NCBI GenBank assembly: GCA_028829895.1
Contig: CM054181.1
Span: 8,579,001-8,643,000 of the forward strand
Direction of reading: 5' to 3'
DNA: 64,000 nt
Origin: Sinotaia quadrata
Lineage: Eukaryota > Mollusca > Gastropoda > Architaenioglossa > Viviparidae
A program made the translations under genes and the position numbers. The notes under the pieces are model-generated. The model was given only the letters and a program-made list of their open reading frames with translations. It did not search any database and was not told where the DNA came from. Positions 10,716 to 22,165 of this stretch are shown here, in pieces (the stretch's first letter is position 1; each line of letters starts with the position of its first letter).

Positions 10716-12935
10716 CATCTCTGTTAAAAGGAGGCTGAGAGCGAGGAAGGAGGGACTTTTGGAGTGGGGGGGGGGTTGTCGAATAGAGCTGGCGGATATC
10801 TTTCTGTGCCTCACGCTGGAACGGAAATAACCTTAACCATTCCAGAGCCCCGTGCTGTAATGTATCACTTTTTGACAAGCCCTGGAAGTGCTGGATGGCG
10901 AGGTCCCGATAACAGCTTACTCCCACCCCACCCCTCTCCTGTACCTGCAGATTTGACAAGCGAAGACATTATGGTGCGTTACAGTGGGCTTGGTCTGTCA
11001 GGAGCCGGTTCCTTGGCTCACCTCATCGTACCGACCAAGCTTTGTGTTTGCCAATGATTCGTGGAAACATGCCTCGCGTTCCTGGACCGTCTTCGGGTGT
11101 CAGTAGGAGACGGGTACGAGTGCAACGTACCTTGTTTTTAATCAGTAATACGGTTAACTGAATTTGCAGATTTCAACAAAAATATGTTAACAGAAAACGA
11201 CATATGGACTTCATATCGCTAAAGATCATAGATATAAATGTTTTTCATTAGATGGACTTCCTATCGCTAAAGATCATAGATATATTAATATGTTTTTTAT
11301 TAGATGTGCGTTGTTGAGCAATTTGTAATTTATATATAATTTATTTTCTGTCTGCTTCTGTTCATTTGGCAAACCAAGACTAAGGGTGCCATCTGCGCAA
11401 TGTATTGTGTCAATGTCACGGCTGGAAATGTCAAACTGACTTCAAGTGATTCTTGGCATCACGCTTATTGTTTACTTTGCATTTATATGATGTATGTGTT
11501 TAATATTGTGCTGCTGTACAGTGTGTTTGTGTGTGTGTGTGTGTGTGTGGTTATGTAGTATTGTAAAGCGCTTAAGCCTGACTTATAAAAGTCATTATTA
11601 TTATATTGACTGATTGACTGATTCAAGTGGAGAGAATTTTATATTAAATATGCAGATATGTATATATTAATATAATAAATGAAATAAGAATACATTTCTT
11701 TTAATTGTTGGAAGAAAACAATTCCTCATAAGTTCTTTGTTGCCGCATACAACATTACCGTGCTTGTCTCCTCTCTTTCTTGACCGTGTGGCGGCCATCA
11801 TAGTCCGCTGGGAACGCTGAATGGGGGGGCGGGGGGGGGGATTACTTTCTTGGCATCCTAGACTATTGCCACAACCATCTGCAGATGCTGCTAGAAGTGT
11901 ACTGACCAAATTTTTATCAGCATTCGAGTGACCCCTCGTATAAAACTCAATGGGCAGATTGGAACTTTTCCGTAGCTAAACGATCGGAAACTGTTTATGA
12001 TTGGTCAAATAAATGGGTCATAGTTTACTTCGACGGCTGCTTGCAACAAAAACATAATACCATAGTATTTAACAAATTTCGTATTTTCGCACTTAATTTC
12101 GTCTACTGGTAACCCTTCAATATTACAATATTGTGATACTCAGCTCATAAAATGACCTTGAAAAACCCTTCAAAATATTTTTTCTAAATTGCATATGAAC
12201 TCAACATTAATTTGACTCATTGCCTTTTGATTTCTTTTTATTGTTAAAAATCTTCAGTCGTGTACGTCTTCTTGTTTCTTAATTTCGGCCGCCATTTTGA
12301 TAGAGCTTGAAATAGTCTCATCCTCGTTCTTAGTGACGTCATACTTTCGAAAAAATAATGCTCTTCAGTGCTTATTATTTACTGACAACCGTGCTATTTA
12401 TATCTGCGCATTTACGTTTACATCTCAGAAAACGGTCATTACTTTATATCCAAAATGGTATTCATTTCTCGTAGTTTCGTATATAGTTCCCATCACCAAA
12501 CTGTAAATGTAATCCGTGTCATATAGCTTAATGTAAATAAACGGAGAGCCGGTGTGCCTGTAATAGGTTATATGTAGACAGCTTGGATTGGAATCTGTTA
12601 CCACTTGAGTACACTCAGGCAGAGTATGATTAAACTGTTTGTATTTTATTTTATTTATTTGTATTTTATATAAGCCTAAGTGTCAGTGGTATGGACATTT
12701 ATTAACGCCAAATCGCGACCGACCGCATTCTTCCCCATAAAACTCACCGCCTTCTCTTCATCTTTTTGAAAGTTGTCGTGTCTCAGTCTTGGCTGATATA
12801 TTCTCGCTGTTGTATTTTTTGTTTTTTTTAAATTAAAAAATATTTTTTCAGTTTGTGAAATTAGACAAACTTTGCAGATCACAACTATCTCATTTGCCAT
12901 GACAAATTTTTTGTTTACAATGATTGCGTAACTCT
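10716..12935 (+). other. TMEM135 intron, mostly unique
   Basis: There is a GC-richer patch at about 10740-11060 with a 97-codon open frame but no splice or family support. A ~70-bp direct duplication (cgctaaagatcatagatat, twice) lies at 11199-11300, a short (GT)n at 11521-11549, and a poly-G tract near 11824-11840. The rest is AT-rich with nothing recognisable. Confidence 0.5.
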
Positions 12936-13183
12936 CTGACCCTCTCTCTCTGTGTGTCTCTGTCTCTGTCTCTCTCTGTGCCTCTATTTAATTTTAACGC
13001 TCTCATTTTTGTCTGCCCCTCTCATTATTTCTCCATTTATATCTCTGTCTCTCTTTATTCTCTCTTTCTCTCTATTCTCTCTTTCTCTCTTTCTTCTCAC
13101 TCTCTCTTTCTTCTCTCCTTATTCTCTCCTTATTCTCTCTCTTTCTCTCTTTAATCCCTTTTTATTCTCTCTTTCTCTCACTT

Positions 13184-13224
<41 letters not shown>

Positions 13225-13580
13225 GCCTGTCTCTACTTTTCTGTCTGCCTGTCCCTGTCTCTGCCTATCTCTGTGTGTTTGCCTGCCTCTGCCTCTCTGT
13301 CTCTGCCATTTGTCCCTTCCACTATCTTTGTTTCTCTCATTTTTTTATCTCTGCCTCTCACTTTTCATGTAGCTATTTTTCTTGTTGCCTCTACCTCCAT
13401 CCCTCCCTCTCTCTCGTGCACACATTTTATCTCTGCCCCTCACTCTCTCTCTCTCTTTCTCGATTTGCTATCCTGTTTGTTTTTTCCCTTGTTGTCTCTG
13501 CCTCTCTTATCTCACTTTGTCTTATTTTTCTGCTTCTTTGTCTCTCACTCTTTGTCTCCCCTCTCTCACGCACATAGACA
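12936..13580. repeat. Pyrimidine-rich (CT)n tract and degenerate flanks
   Basis: About 640 bases of CT-biased sequence: tctctctgtctctg-type units, a tctctcctta/ttctctctttctc block, then a pure CT run at about 13185-13220. The long plus-strand open frame 12952-13728 is serine/leucine low-complexity from this tract and is not a gene. The tract is complementary in composition to the GA-rich stretch at 15905-16320. Confidence 0.9.
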
Positions 13581-13699
13581 CGTACACGCACGCACAGAGG
13601 CAAGCGCGCGTTCGCACATACGAATACCATTCACATGTGCATTTTCCGTCAAGAAATTAATCAGGTGCTGTTCACATTCCTTTTTAACCGCGAACTATG

Positions 13700-14110
13700 C
13701 ATCTCTGTACAGGCTGTATGTTGTTTAACCATCCAAATTAAATATATTTATCGTTCTTGGCTTGTATGTTGTTTAACAGTACATGTATATTGTTTACATA
13801 TTACATGTATTTATCGTTCTTGACTTGCAAGTTGTTTAGCCTTATATATTACAAATATTTATCGTTCCTTGCGAGTTGTTTTAGATTTACATTACATATG
13901 TATTTATCGATCTTTGCGTTGCATGCTGTTTAACTTTACATGCTACAATTATTTATCGTGCTTGGTTTGTATGTTGTTTAAATTTGCATATTAAACGTAT
14001 TTATCGTTCCTTGCGAGCACTTATCGTTCTTTGGTTGTATGTTGTTTAACTTTACATATTAAATGTACTTTTCGTTCTTGGCTTTTATGTGGTTTAACTT
14101 TACATGAAAA
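13700..14110. repeat. ~55-65-bp degenerate tandem repeat
   Basis: About 7 diverged copies sharing gtatttatcgttcttggctt, ttgtatgttgtttaac and ttacatatta. Confidence 0.85.
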
Positions 14111-14224
14111 AAAGCCTCACCCCTTTGGCAACCTTTTGGCATCCTTTACACATTTTTACACTTTCCTTTAAACTGGACAGTGTACCTTGTTTATGCCAGT
14201 AGGGAAACCAACCATGAAGGTGTG

Positions 14225-14330
14225 ATGCCATCCACTGCAATTGAAAAACCTTTAAGGAATTACGTCATCCATTGCAGTTGAAAAACAGAGAGACCGTTAA
14301 GGAATGACGTCATCCAGTTGAAAAAGAGAG
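14225..14330. repeat. ~45-50-bp tandem repeat with CRE-like motif
   Basis: Three imperfect units of aaggaatgacgtcatcca plus ttgaaaaagagagagac. Two of them hold ACGTCA and one of those is the full palindrome TGACGTCA. Whether this binds anything is unknown. Confidence 0.8.
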
Positions 14331-15010
14331 AGACAAAACCTTCCTTCAAGCCACATTAACATTTCATAAAACTATTTGCACTGACCTTACTCTGTGATGT
14401 TCGTTATTGGTGTTGTCTGAACATCAAGTAATTGAAAAAACACTGTTAATGACTATTGTCCACTCTAGGAGTCTCTGGGGAGAGCTGGAGATATCTATAT
14501 ATGTATATATTTATTTGTGCATTTCAGTACGTCGTCATTGTATACGTCATTATTTGTATTTGATCAGTGTTGAATCGCTGTGTAGTGTGTAGTTAATTAT
14601 ATTGTTAATAAATTCTATTTCTTTGTTTATCAACACCCTTCACCCGTGTTTTTAACTGGGTTAAAAGGTTAGGAGTAGCGATGGGGGCATAATAATTAAT
14701 GACGGGTGTAGACCTTTTTTAGAGGGTGTCCACCACTGTGTTTGGACATTTACCAGGGGTCAGAGTTATTCTGTAGGGTTCATTTACAATACTGGGGATT
14801 ACTCTGGGAGAGTATGGAGGTTACTCTTTCAGTCCGTTGCCCACAAGTTGAGAAGTGTGTATTATTATAGGCATGTAGAGATAATAATATTCTCATAATT
14901 AAAGAGGCCCCAGTGGGTATTGTCCAGCACTAACCATTATAAATCTCAAAACAAAGCAGCTCCCTGGCCAGCGCTGGATGCACAAGTTGGTCAAATGTAA
15001 TTAAACCACT
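14331..15010 (+). other. TMEM135 intron, unique sequence
   Basis: AT-rich, no exon or RNA gene recognised. It contains a short open frame at 14407-14592 with no support. Confidence 0.5.
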
Positions 15011-15275
15011 GTGTGCACCGTTATTTCTTAAAACAAAAGGCTTATATAATTATATCTCCACGGGCACCACTTTTTCTTAAAATAAAGGCTAATTAAATCT
15101 CTACATGCACCTGTATTTCTTAAAACAAAGGCTAATTAAAATCTCTACAGGCACTTGTATTTCTTAAAACAAAGGCTAAAAAAATCACTGTGGACACCAC
15201 TAGTTTTTAAAACAAAGGCTAAAAAAATCACTGTGGACACCACTAGTTTTTAAAACAAAGACTAAATAAATCAAC
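15010..15275. repeat. ~45-bp tandem repeat, about 5 copies
   Basis: Units of ttaaaacaaaggctaa followed by atcactgtggacaccact or atctctacaggcacctgtat. The last two copies are almost identical. Confidence 0.9.
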
Positions 15276-15682
15276 TCTACGCATTTTGTCCTGACCCAGG
15301 CCAGAAGCGCTTCCTATAATCTCATCATCACGCTGAGGCCCTACTGGCGGATAGTAAAAATAAAAAAACAGAAAAAAAACCCACTAAGTCCAATATAGAT
15401 AGGTATTACAGAAGACTTTAGATATATGTTCGCTTTGTCTTCATGTAAGACTTCGAAAATGTTGTTTATCTGTGTTTTCTTGATCTTAATGTAACACTAT
15501 GGACGTATTTGATGCGAGATTTTATGTTTTTCTAACATATATTTGACTCCACAGGTTAGAAGAAATGTATTATTTTTTAAATATTCTTTAAAGTTTTATA
15601 TTGTAGTAAGGTTTCAGTGCACCCAAAACAGGCACACACCTCTTTGCAGTAGTCATAGATTTTTTTCTTTGAATGTTTGCAG

Positions 15683-15850
15683 GGCTTGCTCAAGATGTTT
15701 GGCATTGGTTGTGTCATTCAGTTTATCGTTAAATTGACCTCTTCATACAAAACATTGCGGAAACGACCTAGAGACGTTCTGACCACTCTCTACAGTGTTC
15801 ACAGTCTGGGCCTGGGAGCTTTCTTGGGCATGTATTCAGCCATTTTTCGC
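15683..15850 (+). CDS. TMEM135: TMEM135 coding exon (168 nt, 56 codons)
   Basis: Acceptor at gaatgtttgcag, donor at gtgagt. The exon is exactly 56 codons in phase 0 at both ends, beginning GLLKMFGIGCVIQF and ending GAFLGMYSAIFR. It aligns with the vertebrate segment that begins G-I-MF-VGYLIQ and ends LGAFLGSFVSIYK. It holds two hydrophobic stretches (residues about 5-18 and 41-56 of the exon) with a basic loop (RKRPR) between them, as expected of the Tim17-like membrane part. Skipping this exon would keep the frame. CT-rich tracts lie upstream and GA-rich tracts begin 55 bases downstream. The family call is very secure because of the colinear exons that follow. Confidence 0.92.
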
Positions 15851-15884
15851 GTGAGTTCTCTTCTTAGTACTTTCATATCTATAT

Positions 15885-16320
15885 CTATCTATCTATCTAT
15901 CTATATTTGCTATATACATAGTGAAAGAGAGAGATTGGTGAGGAGGGGAGAGAGGGGACAAGAGAGAGGATAGAAGCAGAGAGATAAGTTGAGGGGAGAC
16001 AGAGAAATAAGGTGGGAGAAGTAATTGGAGAGACAGAGAGTTAAGGGGGAGAGAGACAAGTGGGGAAGAGACAGAGAGATAAGGGGAGATAGAGAAATAA
16101 GAGGGAGAGAGATCAGGGGAGAGACAGAGAGATAAGTGGGTAGAGATGATGGTATACGTGGGAAGAGAGTGAGATAAGTAGAGAGAGATAAGGGGGGGGG
16201 GGGAAGAGGCAGAGAAATAAGGGGGAGAGCGACGGTTTTAAAACAAAGTGGAGAGAGATAAAAGGGGAAGGAGGCGGAGAAACAAGTGGGAAAGTGATGG
16301 TTTTATTAAAGAGAAAGATT
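15885..16320. repeat. (ATCT)n then GA-rich purine tract
   Basis: A short (ATCT)n run (15885-15903) is followed by about 400 bases of gagagacagagagataaggg-type purine units. It begins just after the donor of the 15683-15850 exon. The minus-strand open frame here is low-complexity. Confidence 0.9.
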
Positions 16321-16483
16321 GACTGCTGACATGCATAAGCAGACAAGGTACAGAGATTAACATCAGTTAATGTCATCTATTAAATATTATTTAATGTCAT
16401 CTGTCGTTAGACATTCCACTTCACACCGATGATTTATATCTTTATTTCTGTTTGTCAAACTGCATTCCTATTGCATCTTGATT

Positions 16484-16575
16484 GTAATTATCAGATGTTA
16501 TATGATTTTAATTATCAGATGTTATATGAAACAGTGCATCTTGATTTTAATTATCAGATGTTATATGGAACAGTG
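16484..16575. repeat. ~30-42-bp tandem repeat, 3 copies
   Basis: Copies of attttaattatcagatgtta followed by tatgaaacagtgcatctt. Two are almost identical. Confidence 0.85.
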
Positions 16576-16709
16576 CATTGAATTGTTTTGAATTTTCAAA
16601 GTACAAAATTTACACTTATTATTGAATTGCTTTCATACTGTGTGCCATTGCTGTGACGCAGACTGTGTACAACTGTACATCATTGGCTCTGTTATCAGTT
16701 GTACATCTT

Positions 16710-16991
16710 TTTACAATGCAGGCTGTTAACTGTGTGTTACCTGTTGTACGTCATTTTACAATACAGGCTGTTAACTGTGTGTTACCTGTTGTACGTCATT
16801 TTACAATGCAGGCTGTTAACTGTGGGTTACCTGTTGTACGTCATTTTACAATACAGGCTGTTAACTGTGTGTTACCTGTTGTACGTCATTTTACAATACA
16901 GGCTGTTAACTGTGTGTTACCTGTTGTACGTCATTTTACGATGCAGGCTGTTAACTGTGGGTTACCTGTTGTACGTCATTTTACGATGCAG
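16710..16991 (+). repeat. 45-bp minisatellite duplicating a splice acceptor
   Basis: Six extra copies of a 45-bp unit run directly into the TMEM135 exon at 16992. Each unit contains gctgttaactgtg (the first bases of the exon), then a moderately T-rich stretch, then ttacaatgcag or ttacgatgcag. The possible acceptors therefore open exons at 16722, 16767, 16812, 16857, 16902, 16947 and 16992. The ttaac inside each unit lies about 37 bases before the next AG, at a normal branch-point distance. The period is a multiple of 3 and no unit has a stop in the exon's frame, so each added unit would insert 15 residues (AVNCVLPVVRHFT-Q). The last unit is used here as the default because only it joins at the position that fits the family alignment. 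Confidence 0.92.
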
Positions 16992-17132
16992 GCTGTTAAC
17001 TGTGGGTTACGGTGGTGGCGTGAGAAGGACAGTGCGGTGCACGGAATGGTTGCAGGATTCTTGGCTGGCGGTACAATGATGTTCTACAAGAGTGTAACTG
17101 TCACACTCTACAGCTGTGCCAAACTTGTAGAG
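16992..17132 (+). CDS. TMEM135: TMEM135 coding exon (141 nt, 47 codons)
   Basis: Acceptor ttacgatgcag, donor gtcagt. Phase 0 at both ends, beginning AVNCGLRWWREKD and containing MVAGFLAGGTMMFYKS before ending CAKLVE. This is the most conserved block of TMEM135: the AGFLAG-xMMFYKS signature is the Tim17-like glycine-rich transmembrane region and is nearly identical to vertebrate AGFLAGISMMFYKS. TMEM135 is a peroxisomal and mitochondrial membrane protein tied to mitochondrial dynamics and lipid handling in vertebrates and to fat storage in nematodes (established knowledge). The oddity is the 5' edge: the first 19 bases are the monomer seed of the 45-bp array upstream, so alternative in-frame starts of this exon exist. 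Confidence 0.95.
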
Positions 17133-17154
17133 GTCAGTGCTCGTGTCCCCCATA

Positions 17155-17460
17155 CAATGGCATCATTGGTAATGTCGCACAGAAATTTTATCACTGGTAG
17201 TGTCACAGAAAAACTGAGGTCATTGGTAGTGTCATACAAACAGGGGTCATTGGTAGTGTCATACAAACAGGGGTCATTGGTAACGTAACACAGAAAACTA
17301 AGGTAAGTGGTAGTGTCGCACAGAAAAATTGTGATCATTGGTAGTGTTGCACAGAAATACTCAGATCAATGGTAGTATCACACAGAAAAGGTGGGGTCAT
17401 TGGTAGTGTCACACAAAAAATTTTGGATTACTGGTAGAGTATCGTGCAGAAAAATGTGTT
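17155..17460. repeat. 27-30-bp tandem repeat, about 10 copies
   Basis: Units of cattggtagtgtcacacag with variable A-rich or GGGG tails. Two adjacent copies near 17220-17275 are identical at 27 bp. Starts about 20 bases after the exon donor. Confidence 0.9.
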
Positions 17461-17539
17461 TATCAGTCCGCACACTGTGGTTGAGAAAATGGAGGTGTAA
17501 TACTACAGAATATAGGCAACTTTCATGTCCAACACTGTG

Positions 17540-17720
17540 TATACAATTGACAATTTTAACAACAGATTGAATAAAACAATAAAAATATTTTTTAAATTAT
17601 ATATTTATATTACATCTTCTGTTAAATGATAATATTTACATTTATATTACATCTTCCTATTAAATAAAGATAATTTTGCATTTATATCTTTCTGTTAAAT
17701 GAAGATAATATTTGCAGATG
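17540..17720. repeat. AT-rich degenerate repeat, 3-4 copies
   Basis: Copies of tttatattacatcttctgtt followed by aaatgataatattt, diverging toward the right. Confidence 0.75.
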
Positions 17721-17814
17721 TCTCTAAAAGAAATATTTGCTCAGTTTGAACATCGACATGATATTTACAATCTCTTGTATGATAAGTCAGTGCATAATGA
17801 TAGTGGAATAATGG

Positions 17815-18575
17815 TGTTTTAAATCTTTGATTTGTTTTTAAATGTGTAATAAGTGTTTTAAATCAGGAATCTGATTAAATTTGTAATATTTGTTTGAAAT
17901 GTGTAATCGGGTTTTTAATGTTATCTGTGTTTGAAATCTCTAATCAGGTTTTAAATCTGTAATCAACCTTTCAGTCCTTAATCTTGTTCGAAATCTGTTA
18001 TCTGGTTTTAAATCTGTAGTCTAGGTAGAAAATTTATCTAGTTTTATATCTGTACTCTCTGTTTGAATCTGTTATATGGTTTCAACTCTGTAACAAGATT
18101 AGTAATGTATGTTTGAATTCTGTAATCTGCATTTTAAATCTTTAATCTGTTTTCTTATATGATTTTAATTGCAATCGGAGTTTTAAATCTGTAATTTCTG
18201 TTTTATTCTGTGTCTTTGAAAACTTTATCTGGTTTTATATCTGTTGCCTGTTTTTAAATCTGTAATATGTGTAGGGAATTTGTTATCAATATGTACTCTC
18301 TGTTTGAAATGTGCAAACTATATGTGAATTCTGTAATCCCATTTTAAATCTATTAAATCTAGTTGTAAATCTTTAGTCTGGTTTTAATATATAATCTGTT
18401 TTAATCTTAAATCAAGTTTGAAATATGGAATAAGTATTATAAATCTGTAATTTGTGTTTGAAATCTCTTATCTATGTGGGAAATGTGTTATCTGTTTTTA
18501 CCGTCTGTATTATCTGGTTTTAAATCTGTAATCTGTATGTGAAATCCCTTATCTGGTTTTAAATCTGTAACGTTT
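17815..18575. repeat. Degenerate ~20-bp repeat, about 35 copies
   Basis: A 760-base stretch built from tttaaatctgtaatct-like units, with the variants gtttgaaatctgttatctgg and gttttatatctgtactctc. It fills most of the intron before the 18853 exon. Confidence 0.85.
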
Positions 18576-18852
18576 TAAACCATTGGTTTGGAAAGAGGTT
18601 AGGATGCAAATTGCAATAGGGTGGAAACTATTGTTGATTGAAGTATAAACTTATTATATATGAACAAGTGATAGATTTCCCAACACAACTCTGCTCAGTA
18701 TTAATGTGAGCAGAACAATCTTTTAGTTAATTTAGTTATCAAATGCTAATTTCTTTACAATCCTGCCAGCTCACTTTAAGGCACAAGACAATGTTTGAGT
18801 TATTTGGCATTGCTCCATTTAAGGCTTTTGTCATCTTTGGAATCTGTTTCAG

Positions 18853-18951
18853 ATTTTGTACTTCAAAGGCATAGAGTCAGGTCACTTCCCCTATTTCCGT
18901 TATGCTGATGTGTTTATTTATGCTTTTTCCACTGCTTTTGTGTTCCATGCG
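18853..18951 (+). CDS. TMEM135: TMEM135 coding exon (99 nt, 33 codons)
   Basis: Acceptor ggaatctgtttcag, donor gtaagt. Phase 0 throughout. The product begins ILYFKGIESGHFPYFRYAD and ends STAFVFHA, against vertebrate MYFKGIEAGKVPYFPHAD ... STAICFQA. Gly-rich YFKGIE and the PYF-ADxxIY-xSTA hydrophobic helix are family hallmarks, the last membrane segment before the C-terminal tail. Flanked by the degenerate array before it and the 19215 array after it. Confidence 0.95.
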
Positions 18952-19214
18952 GTAAGTGGTTACATAATTATATAGTATTTGAATGATATTGCAGCATTTC
19001 ATTCTGATTTGTTTTTGATTCTCTTTTGCAGAAATTGTCCTTTGTGCTTTGTGCATTGCTAAGGCAAGAAAACAAGAACCTTTTGACTGTTCAATTCTAA
19101 CTATCTTCTTAATGCAGTCCACCAGCTTTCTAAGCCAAATAAATGTCCTTGAATGAAATATCCAGTTGGCACTTGTAAGGTGTAAAAAAAAAAGTGAATA
19201 ACATGGACTCATGT

Positions 19215-19860
19215 ACTCATTCCACTTTGCCTTAAAATATTAATTAATTACTATAATAACAGTCAGCAGGTTGTCTTTAACTGTTAATAATTACTCTAAT
19301 AACCATCGCTGGTTTGTCTTAAACTATTAATTAATTACTATAATAACAGTCAGCAGGTTGTCTTTAACTGTTAATAATTACTCTAATAACCATCGCCGGT
19401 TTGTCTTAAACTATTAATTAATTACTGTATTAGCAATCACTAGTTTGTCTTAAACTGTTAATTAATTACTACAATAACAGTCACCCATTTGTCTTAAACT
19501 GTTAATTGAATATTGTAACAGTAGTCATTAGTTTGTCTTAAACTGTTGATTAATTTCTATAATATCAATCAACAGTTTGCCTTAAACTGTTAGTCACATT
19601 CTGATGATGGTCACTGATTTGTATGTAACTGTTAATTAATTACTGTAAAGATGTCCTGATTTGTATGTAACTGTTAATTAACTGCTGTTAGTTAAGATGG
19701 TCCTGATTTGTATGTAACTGTTTATTAATTGCTGTTAAGATGGTCCTGATTTGTATATAACTGTTCATTACTGTAAACATGGTCTGGTTTGTAACTGTTC
19801 ATTACTGTAAACATGGTCCTGATTTATATATAATTGTTAATTAATGAATTCACAGCTTGT
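19215..19860. repeat. ~45-bp repeat with 91-bp dimers, about 14 copies
   Basis: Units of ctgttaattaattactataa plus ttgtcttaaa. Near 19261-19400 a two-unit (91-bp) block is repeated almost exactly. Right-hand copies shift to gatggtcctgatttgtat forms. Confidence 0.85.
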
Positions 19861-20351
19861 CTGTACATTAGGCACTGTTATCAGAGAATCTTTGTTGTCA
19901 TATTGCTATTTTGTCCAGTTGCTATTTTTGTTGTTTCTTGTCACAGTTTTTAGTGTGTCACTTGGCTTGATTCTTCTCTGAAAGCTACAATACCAGGGCT
20001 ACTGTCCAGGACTAACTTATTTCATAGCAGTTTTTCTTGTTCCATCACGATGTGCTGGTTCTGTCAGTGGGTCATAGCTGTTACTCCATGTGTATTCTGT
20101 TGGTTATCTTTGTCTAAAAACTATAATTCAAAGATCACAATTCATCTGGAATTTACTGAAGGGCAGTGCCTAGAAGAGAAGTAGTGTATATCCAGCGTAA
20201 CACTTGTTCCGTTGAATTTTACTGTTTCTCTCTGTGATTCACATCTCTTATATTAAGCCAATAATCTCTTCTTCTTCCTTGACTTTCCTCAACTCTTAAC
20301 CTCTCATTTTCCAGGATTTATTGGCCTTCTAGATCTGCATTTAAGTGAAAG

Positions 20352-21045
20352 ATATGATGTGTATGTGGGTACAGATTAAAGGTAACTTTAGATGTTGGTT
20401 TCATGTGTTGCATTTGCTCCACTTGCACTTAAAGGTAACTTAAAGGTACATATACAAACACAAAGAGATGCAATTCATCACTCACCAGGCAAATTGATTT
20501 ACAAATATGGACTTTTGTCCCACACACACTCATTCACACCTAGACAGGAGTAGACAGCTGATAAAATGAACAAAAGATTCTCTTGAATGAATGAATTGGT
20601 GACACTTAATATGTAAACGTAAGGTAGATTGAATCCTCTTGTTCTTAAAGATATAATAACAAAGACACAGCAATATTACATGGACAGAACAGACATGCAA
20701 AGTCTATATTGATAATTTTATAACAGTTATAATAGCATTCACTTGGTTAATGAGCTCATGTTGATAAGTCAATAAATTGACATTCTTCAAATAAATATAA
20801 CTCTCAGTTTGTCTCCACGGGGGATGATGATTCTGTAGTATGTTATCTCCCCTGAGGGAAGATACTTTTAAACCTACTGTAGTCAACAGAGGATGTCTTC
20901 CCAGACAGGATTGTTCACTGAGGATGAGTGACAGACAGCTAGTAGGGTGTGGCATAATGGTACCAAAATAATAGGTTTGGAGTGTATAGAATTTAGCCTG
21001 CACCAAAACTGAGCCAAACTGGAGCCAAACTTTGCATGCACTTTT
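20352..21045 (+). repeat. Dispersed ~650-bp repeat, copy 1
   Basis: Same orientation and same order of blocks as copy 2 at 22356-22985: ccacttgcac-taaaggta, cctagacag-gt-agacag-tgat, gacacagcaatattaca, gcattcacttggtt, gttgataagtcaataaa, gtatgttatctcccctg, gatacttttaaacc, gaggatgagtgacagacagctag and a shared tail (cctgcaccaaaactgagcc). Indels are common, so this is an old pair. No transposase frame or clear terminal repeat is seen. It sits in the intron before the 21715 exon. Confidence 0.8.
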
Positions 21046-21714
21046 GTTAAGTACAGCAGAAAGTTCTCTAATGCAGAAGCCAATTTAAAACATTTACAAG
21101 CTCAGTTCAAGTGTTATGCCTATTAATTCAGTTGCTACACAATACAATCAGCAGAGCCTATCCTGATGTCACCAGGCAGCCTCCTCCATAGTGTCAGTAC
21201 ACATTTACTAATAAATAATTAAATTAGCTAGTACAGGTTAACATGGACAATGGTACTCAAAGCTTGTACACGGATATTCTCTGAGTAAATAATCCACACT
21301 TAGTAATCAGTAACAACATTTTTCATTTTAAGCTTCATGAGAAGTTACATATCTGCTGCTGGCCTGTGGTTGTCACAATTTTATTATGTCTGTAATACTA
21401 TCTGTCACAATACATGTACAATGATATCTGTAATACTATTCACTGAAAATAGGACAAGTTCTTGTCCAAAAACTGGTTATACATGCCCCCAAGTTGACAC
21501 AATACATTTTCCCAGCCTACTGCAGTATTGGTTCATTAAGACTGTTAACAAATGTGTCAGCATGAAAGGCTTTCATCAACAATGATGAATGGACAAGAGT
21601 ATTGCCTAAAGGTTTTGGCAATGAATATAATGAGCATTATGATAATATAAATTGATAATTTGCATATCATTACTACATTGCTGTTTATAAACATGTTGAT
21701 TCTAATGTTAATAG

Positions 21715-21782
21715 GCTGTGTTGGAACCTCATGCACTACGACCCGCATACTGGAAATTTCTGCTGAGAGTCACAGACAACAA
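21715..21782 (+). CDS. TMEM135: TMEM135 coding exon (68 nt)
   Basis: Acceptor ttctaatgttaatag, donor gtgggt. Twenty-two codons (AVLEPHALRPAYWKFLLRV and on to TDN) plus AA, which join G from the next exon to make lysine. It matches the conserved [20 protein letters not shown] block of vertebrate TMEM135. Direct copies of a ~650-bp dispersed repeat lie in the introns on both sides. Losing this exon would shift the frame (68 nt). Confidence 0.93.
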
Positions 21783-21989
21783 GTGGGTATAGGAGACATG
21801 TCATCATTGTTCTTTTAAGAACTTAAAAATTATGTTGTTGTTTTTCAGTCATTTCTACTTTAGATCATCAAAACTCCTTAATGTTAAGTAAGGTCAGAAT
21901 TATATCTCTCATTTTCTTGTTGGAATTTAACTACTGTTGAACAAACAATTAATCTTATCAATAAGTAAGTCCAGTTCTACTGCATCTGG

Positions 21990-22165
21990 CAGTGGATGAA
22001 TGACTGATTGTTGAGTGAATGACTAAGTGGCTGGTTGATGAGTTGATTGACTTAGTAACTGATTGATGAGTTGATTGACTTAGTAACTGATTGATGAGTT
22101 GATTGATTTAGTAACCGATTGATGAGTTGATTGACTTAGTAACTGATTGATGAAGTACTGAGGGT
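21990..22165. repeat. 28-bp tandem repeat, about 5 copies
   Basis: Unit gagttgattgacttagtaac plus tgattgat, nearly perfect in the central copies. Confidence 0.92.

Noticed and set aside
10764..11057. 97-codon plus-strand frame in a GC-richer patch
   Set aside because: Lies within the TMEM135 intron, lacks splice-site or family support, and has proline/glycine composition from GC bias.
12952..13728. 258-codon plus-strand open frame
   Set aside because: Serine/leucine low-complexity produced by CT repeats, within a TMEM135 intron.
15677..15682. TTG or nearby ATG as a start for the 15683 exon
   Set aside because: The preceding exon joins in phase at 15683 and the family alignment is continuous.
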